DNA of 64,000 nt from Nymphaea colorata (Eukaryota; Streptophyta; Magnoliopsida; Nymphaeales; Nymphaeaceae), in contig NC_045145.1 in assembly GCF_008831285.2 (NCBI RefSeq), positions 2,106,001-2,170,000 on the forward strand, in the 5' to 3' direction. Below the pieces are notes generated by a model. That model did not search any database and was not told where the DNA came from. It was given only the letters and a program-made list of their open reading frames with translations. The first letter of the stretch is position 1; the number at the start of each line of letters is the position of its first letter. This document shows positions 13,250 through 23,038 of this stretch, piece by piece. The position numbers and the translations under genes are program-made.

Positions 13250-14322
13250 ACATTTATTGAAAATCGTCACCATTAAACCAACCTTTTGTATAGAAGTTCA
13301 TACTTTTATAGGAGAGTTGGTGAAGTTCATTTTTCTACCCAACCAACCTATACTGCTTTGCATTCACCCTCTTCTTTAGAGTTGAATTCCTTCCTTCTGG
13401 TGATATACCATTTGATGTCAAGATTTTTTTGTAAAAGTGAAAATTTTCAGTTTTGCTTAAAAACATTTTAAAAGTGTCTTCTCACACAATGATGTGGCTT
13501 TTCTTTATTCTTAGTACCTCCTTGAGTAGAAGGATAAAATTTCAAGGTTTTGTTGCCAAACAATGGAAGAGGAAACTTGAAAAAATCCTGGATATGAGCA
13601 GTATGGAAAAGTCCTGTGAAGTTGACAAATTCAAGACTAGGAAATGCTATTGACTTTAGTAATCAAGCATCTGCAAGGATTTAGCAGGAAAATATCTTGA
13701 TAGAGAAGCCAAAATGTTCTATAAGATCTTGGCAGGTAGCAAAATGAGAGTTGAGAGATGGGCTCGGGGCTTGTGTAGTCGTTCCTCTGGGTCAGTAATC
13801 AAGAGTACCGGGTAGGCATATAGGTGATTTATGTCTATACCGCGAAGATAACGACTTATGAACCTTTGTCTCGTCGAAAACCCGTAAGGTGAAGCGGGTT
13901 GGATACGCAACAAAGCTACACATAACCACCAAAGCGGTGGAGCTTCGTAGTAGCCTTTGGGGTGGTGAGGTATTCCCTCAAAGGTGAAGGTCGGCCAAAA
14001 AAAAAAAATCAAAAGGCAAAAGCTGAATGCAAGAGAAAGAAAGAAAAAAAAAACAAGAAGAAAAAAAAAGCAAAAGGTGTTTGCCAAGAGATGAAAGGCA
14101 TGAAGGCTTAACTCGTAAGAATTGAATGTGACAATCTTTGGTAGATGTGCGATTCTAGAGTCAATATATTCTCCTAGTTTTGATTACCTAAGATGCTGAG
14201 GATGATTCTTTATGTTCATATTTTGGAAATTGAAAGACATCAATTCTAGAGATTTGACAGCATTGACGCGTAATGAATCCTAATGCTTGTACGGTACTAT
14301 GTGTCAATGAAGGCCATATTAT
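13250..14322 (+). repeat. Dispersed repeat copy A, left part
   Basis: This stretch is related, in inverted orientation, to 43770-45290 (copy C), and its right end to 28300-28830 (copy B). Shared landmarks include the 'caccaaagcggtggagcttcg' region and the purine/pyrimidine-rich run near 14000-14080. Homology resumes after the copia element at 19719, so the insertion split this repeat. The family is unidentified; no enzyme domain was recognised. Confidence 0.6.
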
Positions 14323-14510
14323 TGTTAGAATTTAAATATTAGACATTATGTAAGTATACATATGTTTCATATATGATTTGTATATATGAATATCTATGTA
14401 TGCATAGGTGTTATGTATTTTATTTTATTTGCTTCCTTTTCGTTTTTATGTATTTTTTATTTCTTTTCTTTTTCTATTTTTACCTTTTCCTTTTTTGTAA
14501 AAGGGAACTA

Positions 14511-14567
14511 GCTGTTGGACCAGCTTCCAACGGCTAGATTTCTAGCCGTTGGAGCTGGCCCAACAGC
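14511..14567 (+). promoter_or_regulatory. Long near-perfect hairpin in the LTR upstream of the TATA box
   Basis: CCAACGGCTAGA and TCTAGCCGTTGG form a perfect 12-bp inverted repeat with a 2-nt centre. Outward, AGCT/AGCT and then GCTGTTGG/CCAACAGC extend it to about 57 bp with small mismatches. It sits in the putative U3 region about 35 bp before the TATA-like box and recurs in the 3' LTR (19431-19487). Its role is unknown; cruciform, transcription-factor site or RNA structure are all possible. Confidence 0.8.
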
Positions 14568-14600
14568 CAACTCCTCCTTCTTCTCTCCCTTTCATTGTAC

Positions 14601-14608
14601 TATATATA
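14601..14608 (+). promoter_or_regulatory. TATA-like box in the copia LTR
   Basis: TATATATA, about 190 bp before the end of the LTR, followed by GGGACTGTTGTCCC. It is a plausible core promoter for the genomic RNA. Confidence 0.5.
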
Positions 14609-14798
14609 TGGGACTGTTGTCCCTTGTTTGGTTAAGGCTTTTAGGCCTCTCTTGTGTATTCTTCTCTTGAGATTAATAGATTTGGTATCTTCTCCTCAAG
14701 TTTGAGGTTTGGTTGTGTATTACCTATTGAAGTTGTTGGGATCTTCAAGAGTGTATCTCTTGAAGCATTTGTATTCTCAAGATCAGGCCTGATTTACA

Positions 14799-14810
14799 TG
14801 GTATCAGAGC
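14799..14810 (+). other. Primer binding site (initiator tRNA-Met type)
   Basis: TGGTATCAGAGC directly follows the 5' LTR. This is the standard copia site complementary to the 3' end of initiator tRNA-Met. Confidence 0.95.
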
Positions 14811-15095
14811 CTCGTTTTGGCTCTTTGTGTTGCTGTCTTTCAAGCTTGGAAGATCCAATTATTACTCTTTCCTTGGAGCTGTGAAGCACTCCAAGTGTTC
14901 GATATATTGTTGGCTGAAATTTGACACAAGAAGGTGCTGTTATTTTGCTGGCCTCTTTTGGTGATATTTGTGACGGGATAAAGCTCCCTTGGTGGTGAAG
15001 ATTGTGGCAGTCCTTGACGCGTCGAAAGCTTCATTTTTGTGTGGCTGTTTTTCATCCTAGCACTACCTCAACGTCTCTTTTACAAGGTACACATT

Positions 15096-18000
15096 ATGGA
15101 TGAAAGAACTTCTTCTACTCCTCTTCCCAAATTAACTTCATCAAATTATGTTTCTTGGGCAAAAACTATGGAACATTTTATTAGAAGTAAAGGCCTATGG
15201 GGACTCGTTGATGGGTCAAAAAGTGAACCTCAATTAGTCCTCACCAAGACCATAGATGGTAAAGCTCAAGAACTAGATGGAGTTGAAAAAGACAAGGCTA
15301 TGAATGAATATGAGAGAAAATGGGAAGAGTGGAAGATAGGACACCACAAGATTATCACTTGGATTATTGCTTGTGTTGATACTACAACCATGGGCCAAAT
15401 AGCAAAACATAATTTTGCTCATGAAGCTTGGGAATTCCTCAAGAAAACCCACACTATGAAGGATGTGGCCTACATGTGCAATCTTCAAATGAAGATTGCA
15501 AGTCTCCAACAAGGAGACAAGACCATTAAAGAATATGTTGGAGAAATGGAGCAATTATGGGACGAACTTGCTCTATTTGAACCCGAATGGTATGATCCAA
15601 GAGACATTGGAGTTAGAGAAAAACAAATCCAAAGGGAGAAATTTTATAAATTTATTCTTGGTCTTAGATCGGAATATGATGGAGTCAAAACTTCCTTGCT
15701 CCATAGGCATAAAGTGCCATCTATGAACGAAGCCATAGCGGAACTTCAAATGGAGGAGAATAGACTCAATTTTTCAAAAGACAAGAGTGAAAGTGTTCTT
15801 GCTACCTCAAGACCCGGTGCTCATATGAGAACTTATAGGCCTCCTCACTTTAATCGAAACTATGAGCATAGCAATAATGGCAACAAGAAGATTATATGTT
15901 TCCATTGTCAAGAAGAAGGACATACCAAACTTAGATGTCCTAAATTGAGGAGATTTGATAAAAAGACAAGTGTGGCTGGGACAATGTATGAAGAAAACAA
16001 TCGATTTGACCTAGACAAACTTGTAAGTGCCCTCCAACCAAAGCTTATTGATGCTCTTCAACCGCTTTTCAAAGGAGGAGGGACTTCTCCAATCTCCGGA
16101 GCAACCGTGGCATCTACATCATCAAGTAAGTACTCTTGGATTCTTGATTCCGGAGCTTCATTTCATATGACCCCTTGTAATTCTTTGCTTACCGAATGCA
16201 CTAAGGAAGAATCGTGTCCATTTGTTAAAACCGCCGATGGAACTCCTCTTGAAATCAAATGTGTTGGGAATATTGATCAAAATTTTAATTCAAAAGTTTT
16301 TAAAATACCAAAAGTTAGATTTATTCCCAAACTTAACTTAAATCTCTTGTCGGTTTCTCAAATAACAAATCATGGATGCGATATTGTCTTCTCACAAAAT
16401 AAATTTTTGATACAGGACCATCTTTCCAAGAAGATGATTGGGGAAGGTTCTAGGAAAAATGATCTCTACTATGTTGACTATTTGGATCTTTCCAACCCTA
16501 CTTGCAATATAGTCAAGAAGAGTGACATTCAAGTTTGGCATCAAAGACTTGGGCATTCAAGTTTAGGAAAAATGTCTTGTATCCCTTTTTTGGAAGAGAA
16601 ATGTAAAGAAATGATCTCTTGTGATGATTGTATTAAAGCCAAAATTAAGGCTTTACCTTTTGGAAATAGAAATTCTGTTGCAAAAGCACCTTTTGAATTA
16701 GTGCATTCGGATGTATGGGGTCCCGCTCCTATTATGTCTAAAGGTGGTTTGCTTTATTATGTCATTTTTGTGGATGATTACTCTCGATATGCTTGGGTTT
16801 ACTTTCTTAAACGCAAATCCGAAGTCCTTATGAATTTTAAAAACTTTTACAACATGATCAAAACTCAATTTGATGCAAACCTTAAAATTTTTAGAAGTGA
16901 TTCCGGGGGAGAATTCATTTCCAATGAATTTGAAGAATTCCTAAAAGAAAAGGGAGTTATACACCAAAAGTCTTGTCCCAAAACCCCCCAACAAAATGGA
17001 GTCGCCGAAAGAAAACATAGACATATTCTTGAAACAACAAGAGCTCTTCTTATATCAAAAAATGTTCCAAAAAATTTTTGGGCTGAAGCAATTTTAACAT
17101 CCATTTACTTGATTAATAGAATGCCCTCTAAAGTTTTAGAAAATATTTCACCTTTTCAAAAACTTTTTAACTTGGAGCCAACTTATAAAAGATTCAAAGT
17201 CTTTGGTTGCAAATGTTTCATTTTAAATGACAAAAATGATAAACTTTCATCTAGGGCTATTCAATGTGTCTTTATTGGCTATTCCGAAACTCAAAAAGGG
17301 TATAGATGCTATGATATTGAAAAAGATAAGGTGTATGTTTCAAGAAATGTGATATTTTTAGAAGAAGAAAATGGCTTTAATGAAAATAAACCCAAGCATG
17401 AAGATGACTATTCTTTTTTATGGATAAATGATGATGATGTTGATAATGATGATGATGTTTTGCCTTCTTCACATAATGATGCTCAAAATGAGGTTGAGAA
17501 TACTCCTTTTGATAGATCTTCACCAAGAAGTGATGGATCACCAAGAGAAGTTATAGTTTATAAGAGAAGGTCTCAACAAAACATCCAAGAGTCTCAACCT
17601 ACTCTTAGAAGATCTCAAAGAGATTCTCATCCACCTGAAAAATTTGTTTCCTATGAGTCTTTTTCCCCAAAACATAGAGCTTGCTTATTAGCTATTCACT
17701 CTCATGTTGAACCTTCATCCTATCTTGAAGCCAAAACTAACCCACATTGGATTGAAGCAATGAACAATGAACTTAGAGCCCTTGAAGACAATAAAACTTG
17801 GGACATTGTGTCTCTTCCTATAGGGAAAAGGACAATAGGATGTAGGTGGGTTTACAAAGTCAAGACTAGAAGTGATGGATCACTTGAAAGGTATAAAGCT
17901 AGACTTGTTGCCAAAGGATATGCCCAAGAATATGGGATTGATTACGAAGAAACCTTCGCCCCTGTTGCTCGTATGACCTCTGTTAGAGCTCTTATTGCCA

Positions 18001-19229
18001 TTGCCTCCATTAAACAATGGTCTATATATCAATTGGATGTCAAAAATGCTTTTTTGAATGGATACTTAAATGAAGAGGTATACATGGATTCACCCCCTGG
18101 GCTTGATTTACCTCAAGGAAAAGTTCTTTATCTTAGAAAGGCATTATATGGCTTGAAACAAGCTCCAAAAGCTTGGTTTGACATGTTTAGCAATGTTATG
18201 TTCAAACAAGGTTTTAAATCATGCTATTCTGACACTGCTATGTTTGTTAAAAATACTGCTATAGGTATAATTGTGTTACTTTTATATGTAGATGATATGA
18301 TTATTACAGGTAATGATGCCAACGGAATTATGCAGGTAAAAGACTTTCTAAAGAATGAATTTGAAATGACTGATTTGGGTAAACTAACATATTTTCTTGG
18401 TATTGAAGTAGCTTATAGTAGAAGAGGATACTTACTCTCACAAATGAAGTTTGCCAATGACATTATAAGCAGATCAGGTATCACTGATGACAAGGTGGTA
18501 GACACTCCTGAAGCCTTAGGAGTAAAGATGAAGATTGATGATGGAGAAATTCTAGAAAATCCCACTCCATTTCGTCAATTGGTTGGAGCTCTCACATATC
18601 TATCCATTACAAGGCCTGACATATCACATGCGGTACATGTCATAAGTCAGTTTCAACAAAGACCCACTTCTGTACACATGGGAGCCGCATTGAGGATTGT
18701 TCGATATGTCAAACACACAATCACTAAAGGACTTTTTCTATCATCCTCATCAAACTTGAATATGATTGCCTATACTGATGCTGATTGGGGTGGAGATCCT
18801 AATAACAGGCATTCCACCACCGGTTTTTGTGTTTTTCTAGGTGACTCTCTTATTTCGTGGAGGTGCAAAAAACAAAATAAAGTCTCTCTATCATCAACTG
18901 AAGCAGAATATCGTGCCATGGCCACCACCACCATGGAGATTGTATGGTTAAAAAGCTTATTGAAGGACATTGGAATTGACTTAAATGAAGCAACCAAGCT
19001 CTGTTGCGACAATAAAAGTGCCATCTACATTGCTAGCAATCATACTTTTCATGAAAGGACGAAGCATATTGAAATGGATTGTCACTATGTGAGAGAAGAA
19101 TATCTTAGCCGAACAATCGATATATCCTTTGTCCCTTCCGAATATCAACTTGGAGATTTCTTCACCAAAGCACTTGCTTCAGCACGTTTTCAGTTTCTTC
19201 TTGGCAAACTTTCGGTGATCACACCGTAA
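15096..19229 (+). CDS. Copia gag-pol polyprotein, uninterrupted (1377 aa)
   Basis: A single frame encodes all copia proteins in order. Gag covers the first ~260 residues. A CCHC zinc knuckle (CFHCQEEGHTKLRC) begins at residue 268. The aspartic protease has DSGAS with Asp351. The integrase has Asp539 (HSD), Asp602 (RSDSGGEF) and Glu638 (AERKH), giving the D,D35E spacing. Reverse transcriptase has YVDD at 1064-1067, and RNase H carries TDADW with Asp1228. No stop or frameshift interrupts it, and about 1,380 aa is normal for plant copia. I chose the ATG at 15096 because the related copy at 34778 starts at the same MDERTSS and the upstream extension has no ATG. The stop lies just before the polypurine tract. 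Confidence 0.96.
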   Translation: MDERTSSTPLPKLTSSNYVSWAKTMEHFIRSKGLWGLVDGSKSEPQLVLTKTIDGKAQELDGVEKDKAMNEYERKWEEWKIGHHKIITWIIACVDTTTMGQIAKHNFAHEAWEFLKKTHTMKDVAYMCNLQMKIASLQQGDKTIKEYVGEMEQLWDELALFEPEWYDPRDIGVREKQIQREKFYKFILGLRSEYDGVKTSLLHRHKVPSMNEAIAELQMEENRLNFSKDKSESVLATSRPGAHMRTYRPPHFNRNYEHSNNGNKKIICFHCQEEGHTKLRCPKLRRFDKKTSVAGTMYEENNRFDLDKLVSALQPKLIDALQPLFKGGGTSPISGATVASTSSSKYSWILDSGASFHMTPCNSLLTECTKEESCPFVKTADGTPLEIKCVGNIDQNFNSKVFKIPKVRFIPKLNLNLLSVSQITNHGCDIVFSQNKFLIQDHLSKKMIGEGSRKNDLYYVDYLDLSNPTCNIVKKSDIQVWHQRLGHSSLGKMSCIPFLEEKCKEMISCDDCIKAKIKALPFGNRNSVAKAPFELVHSDVWGPAPIMSKGGLLYYVIFVDDYSRYAWVYFLKRKSEVLMNFKNFYNMIKTQFDANLKIFRSDSGGEFISNEFEEFLKEKGVIHQKSCPKTPQQNGVAERKHRHILETTRALLISKNVPKNFWAEAILTSIYLINRMPSKVLENISPFQKLFNLEPTYKRFKVFGCKCFILNDKNDKLSSRAIQCVFIGYSETQKGYRCYDIEKDKVYVSRNVIFLEEENGFNENKPKHEDDYSFLWINDDDVDNDDDVLPSSHNDAQNEVENTPFDRSSPRSDGSPREVIVYKRRSQQNIQESQPTLRRSQRDSHPPEKFVSYESFSPKHRACLLAIHSHVEPSSYLEAKTNPHWIEAMNNELRALEDNKTWDIVSLPIGKRTIGCRWVYKVKTRSDGSLERYKARLVAKGYAQEYGIDYEETFAPVARMTSVRALIAIASIKQWSIYQLDVKNAFLNGYLNEEVYMDSPPGLDLPQGKVLYLRKALYGLKQAPKAWFDMFSNVMFKQGFKSCYSDTAMFVKNTAIGIIVLLLYVDDMIITGNDANGIMQVKDFLKNEFEMTDLGKLTYFLGIEVAYSRRGYLLSQMKFANDIISRSGITDDKVVDTPEALGVKMKIDDGEILENPTPFRQLVGALTYLSITRPDISHAVHVISQFQQRPTSVHMGAALRIVRYVKHTITKGLFLSSSSNLNMIAYTDADWGGDPNNRHSTTGFCVFLGDSLISWRCKKQNKVSLSSTEAEYRAMATTTMEIVWLKSLLKDIGIDLNEATKLCCDNKSAIYIASNHTFHERTKHIEMDCHYVREEYLSRTIDISFVPSEYQLGDFFTKALASARFQFLLGKLSVITP

Positions 19230-19230
19230 G

Positions 19231-19242
19231 TTTGAGGGGGGG
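19231..19242 (+). other. Polypurine tract
   Basis: TTTGAGGGGGGG sits directly before the 3' LTR, the expected plus-strand primer site for reverse transcription. Confidence 0.9.
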
Positions 19243-19718
19243 TGTTAGAATTTAAATATTAGACATTATGTAAGTATACATATGTTTCATATATGATTTG
19301 TATATATGAATATCTATGTATGCATAGGTGTTATGTATTTTATTTTATTTGCTTCCTTTTCGTTTTTATGTATTTTTTATTTCTTTTCTTTTTCTATTTT
19401 TACCTTTTCCTTTTTTGTAAAAGGGAACTAGCTGTTGGACCAGCTTCCAACGGCTAGATTTCTAGCCGTTGGAGCTGGCCCAACAGCCAACTCCTCCTTC
19501 TTCTCTCCCTTTCATTGTACTATATATATGGGACTGTTGTCCCTTGTTTGGTTAAGGCTTTTAGGCCTCTCTTGTGTATTCTTCTCTTGAGATTAATAGA
19601 TTTGGTATCTTCTCCTCAAGTTTGAGGTTTGGTTGTGTATTACCTATTGAAGTTGTTGGGATCTTCAAGAGTGTATCTCTTGAAGCATTTGTATTCTCAA
19701 GATCAGGCCTGATTTACA
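19243..19718 (+). repeat. 3' LTR of the complete copia element
   Basis: 476 bp, identical by eye to the 5' LTR, followed by the ATTAT target duplication. Confidence 0.95.
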
Positions 19719-20030
19719 ATTATTTGCACACGAGTACTCATGCTTATTAGTTAAATTGATCATTTTTGAACTATTTTAAAGTAAAAACTTGATATCTAAT
19801 CTCCTTTGGTCTTGAAAGATGTTTGTCATTTGATTACCAATCCCCTTTGGCTTTGAAAGATGTTGGCCATTCCATTACCAAACCATTATTATTCCATCTT
19901 AACCGCTTGTCTTCAACATAACCTAGATTTAGGGTTGAGTCTGTCATGCAAAGCCTCTTCTCTTTTCAAAAGGACCAGTCAATTTTGTAGTCGATTTTGA
20001 ACTGACATTTTTGAAAGGTTCTATTTGTCG
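19719..20030 (+). repeat. Dispersed repeat copy A, right part
   Basis: Continues the homology to copies B and C that stops at 14322; compare the 'aactattttaaagtaaaaacttgatatct' region with the reverse complement of 28630-28670. The join A-left plus A-right matches the uninterrupted copies. Confidence 0.6.
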
Positions 20031-21139
20031 AAGTTGCTTGGGTTTTGGGTTTTATGTCCTCGGGTCCTTGATGGTTTTGGACCAGGTTAGTACTCAGTTT
20101 CTTTCTTCTTGTGTCACATTAGTGTCAGGTTAGTTGAATAGATCCTTTAGTTAGCTATTGCACATGTCCAACATAGGTTAAGGTCATTGGCTTCATTTGT
20201 TTTCAGTATGATCCTATTTTGATTTAGTTTGGTTATTTAGTTTTGTTGAGTTGGGCAATTGTTGGTTTGATTTTATAGTAGTTCAATCTTCTTCGTTTTC
20301 CACTTTAGTGGTTTTCAGCATAGTGTCATGTTTAGTTTTCACTTTCATTGTGACGTGGGTTGTTTAGGTGCTTTGTTTTATTAGTTGCTTGGTTTTCATT
20401 TTTCAATTCCTTCACTTGTGTTGCAGACCGACTATCCCTCGGCTCCACGCTTGCCAAATAGGTTTGAAAAAGTCAGCCCGTGACAACTTGATTCTTTTGA
20501 TAAATAAATTTTTGCTGCACAACTTATTGTTTGAAAGTGTCAATGTCCAAGGATGTCGTGCATGATCTAATAAATTTATGTATATATTACATATATATAA
20601 TACATGTAATATATTGTATAGTTGTATGTAGATAATATTGTAGTATATGACATAAATAGTTTATAGTTATATGTGTATGTATATATAATAGTTTTATATA
20701 TGTATATTACATAAATATTATATATAATTGTATATAATGTATATATGACAGCATAAATGTAGTAGATATTATATAACGTATACGTAAATGTATAATATGG
20801 AGATCATGACTGGTTTTGAAGGATGTAGATAACACCTCTTCTCCAATATGTCCATTTTATTAAATAAATCACTTTAAATTTACACAAAAAAGGACAAATA
20901 TCTGGAAGGCTCAAAGTTTATTATTTATTATGCTGCACAGTTTCAACTGTTAAGTTTGGTATTTGTTACGTGCATATTAGTTGATTTTTTAATTTTGGTG
21001 GATTTTTTTGTGGAAGGATATGAGGACATGTTGGGACTGAAATCGATTCAAGAAATGTAGAAGGTTCATGATGATTAATTTGTTTCATTGAGGTCTAAGT
21101 AGTTCAAATTCTCTTTCTTACCTTTGTCATCTTCTGCAG
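20031..21139. other. No gene seen; AT-rich stretch
   Basis: T-rich intron-like sequence, then very AT-rich text at about 20570-20810 with many ATATAT words. This would lie in or before the VPS50-like gene. Confidence 0.4.
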
Positions 21140-23038
21140 TATGTCAATACGAAAACACAGAAAATATCTCTGCTTCTGAAAAAGCGGATTACCACACCAA
21201 ATTGGATCAAGGTAATTGAAATGCATCAACCTTTTTTCTGCCTGAAGGATGAAAAGAAAAGTCATGTTATGTTCAGGCACTTATTTCTTCATAATTGATA
21301 ATTTTACACAGCATAAGGAGCGCAGAGAAGTTCACATGTTCGTAGACCTGCTTCTTCAAGAGGTAAATCATACGTTGTGCTCTTTAAGCTAAAGTTACTT
21401 GGCTACCAGGATTTTTATTTTTTTATTTTTTTATATTTGGTGTTATAGTGACATGTACTATCTTCCATGCCCTGTGGGCCTGTACTGTAGCACATAGATC
21501 ATAATGGCTAAAATTGGCTCTGGCTCACCAATTCTTTTTTGGGTTTTTGGTTTCTGTATTATTATTATTTAGGGCTTTTCAAAGTTCTTGCAATATATAG
21601 GAGATAAGGCATATCATGGAGCTTCCAATGGAGCAATCATAATCTTCTCAGAAATTTCTTGAGCTTAGTTCCTGGGTGCAAAATAGAGGTAGTGTTTCCA
21701 ATCAATAGTGGTCGTCAATTTTATGTTATGTTTTAACAAGTTACAAAAGAATTTAGTCAATTTGATTGGTCCTTGATCTTGCACTTTGCATGTTCTGAAA
21801 AGAAGGGAGAAGAGTATTCATAAGTTTCAGTAAGCGAAGTCAAGCAGATTTTAGTTCGCTGCTCAACGCCAAAGCATCATCGCTCTGACAGCACTGGTAG
21901 TGCAAATTCCTCTTGCGGTAACCTTCTTCGGGACGAAAAAATTAGCATACACAGCAAGTTCGAAGCCAACTGCTTGAAAGTCATCTTGCTAAGATTTTAA
22001 AGCAAAAAATGGAGACCTTCACAAAAATTGAGTTTACGCAGGTAATATGTAACTGATTTCTGGATATGTTATTGAATATAGGCATGTCCATGTAAAAAAT
22101 ATAAATGTTTCTGCTCCTTGTTTACAGGAGTCAGTGATCTCAACCGTTGTGAAACTCTTCTTGAAAAGCTTTGTACAGTTTGTGAGACTCCAGACGTTTA
22201 ACCACGGTGGATTTCAGCAAATCCAGTTGGACATGCAGTTCCTTCGAGCACCTCTTAAAGAAATTGCTGATGATGATGCAGCTATTGATTTCCTACTTGA
22301 TGAGGTACTTTATTGAAATTTCAAGCTTCACGAACTATAAGCTTAAGATCCAACTAAGCAACGCTTCTGGCAAGGGTACATAGCGTACTGGTTTAGAGGT
22401 TGGCCATTGCATTCATAAAAAGATAAATACATTTTCCCAGTATGCTGTAACTGTTGTCATTGTTTCATGTTGGAGTTCTGCCTTTTAGCAACATCCTAGA
22501 ATTAGCAGGAAGATGAAGGTGATTTTGAGGGAAAGCATTCACTACACCATAGATGCCAACAGCAGGCTGCTAGCAGTTATGTTTGCAACTAAAGCCTCAA
22601 ACTATTGAATAAATGATTTCCCTTCTGAAAGTAAGATGAATACATTGCCCTATGTGGACTCCCGAGGTGTTAGATTTATCTACTTTAGTTCTCATGGAAA
22701 TGGTATGGTACAATATAAAAAAAAGACAGGTGTTGTATCACGGAAATTAGTTCTATTTAGATGTTAGATACATTTTGATGAGGACCTTTTAGTTTTGTTA
22801 TTTTGACTTGATTTTGAATGAAATCTATATGCCTAGGTGATTGTTGGTGTGCATCCTTTGGATGCGTGGCTGAAAGCCTGAATCAGTTATGAATGTTTTT
22901 CGTGCTATGTTTGTCAACTACTTTCTTGTTTCAAATTTGCAGGTCTGTGTGGCAGCTGCAGAACGTTGTCTTGATTCAATTCCTCTAGAGCCAGCTATTT
23001 TGGAGAAACTGATCCAGGCAAAATTGCCCAAGAGTTGA
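21140..23038 (+). pseudogene. VPS50: C-terminal exons of a VPS50/syndetin-like gene, frame damaged
   Basis: Five exons are visible: 21140-21211, 21312-21362, about 21831-22041, 22128-22304 and 22943-23038 (stop). They encode LLLKKRITTPNWIK, HKERREVHMFVDLLLQE, an EVKQIL...Ser-rich segment, an FVRLQTFNHGGFQQIQLDMQ block and a final ERCLDSIPLEPAILEKLIQA. This is the syndetin C-terminal region (DUF2451) of VPS50, a subunit of the EARP vesicle-tethering complex in endosomal recycling. It does not resemble my recollection of the VPS54 C-terminus. The third exon does not fit. Joined in phase, it begins with a stop (TAA at 21831), and its two halves lie in different frames (shift near 21950); its 211 nt is not a multiple of three. 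All other borders are in phase. Earlier exons of this ~1,000-aa protein are absent from the window upstream. Pseudogene, misassembly or an unusual exon border are the options. Confidence 0.7.

Larger units (their letters stand above)
14323..14798 (+). repeat. 5' LTR of the complete copia element
   Basis: 476 bp, TG...CA ends, followed at once by the primer binding site. A TATA-like TATATATA lies at 14601-14608, and a large inverted repeat lies upstream of it (14511-14567). The sequence matches the 3' LTR throughout by eye. Confidence 0.95.
14323..19718 (+). mobile_element. Complete Ty1/copia LTR retrotransposon, very young
   Basis: Two 476-bp LTRs (14323-14798 and 19243-19718) that I read as identical line by line bracket a primer binding site, one long gag-pol frame and a polypurine tract. 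LTRs start TGTTAG and end TTTACA. The 5-bp target duplication ATTAT is perfect (14318-14322 and 19719-19723). Identical LTRs and an uninterrupted frame indicate a recent insertion that may still be competent. It lies inside dispersed repeat copy A, between the spinster and VPS50 gene pieces and in the same orientation as both. Confidence 0.95.

Noticed and set aside
15039-15095. N-terminal extension of the intact copia frame
   Set aside because: It contains no ATG before 15096, and the related element starts at the equivalent of 15096.
21140-23038. VPS54 rather than VPS50
   Set aside because: The C-terminus of VPS54 has a different conserved pattern; the KKR..TPNW, EVHMFVDLLLQE and FQQIQLD blocks fit the syndetin C-terminal domain. 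The choice rests on memory of the families and should be checked by search.
8794-23038. One gene joining the spinster-like exons to the VPS50 exons
   Set aside because: The protein families are unrelated and the splice phases differ (phase 1 at 12143, phase 0 at 21140).
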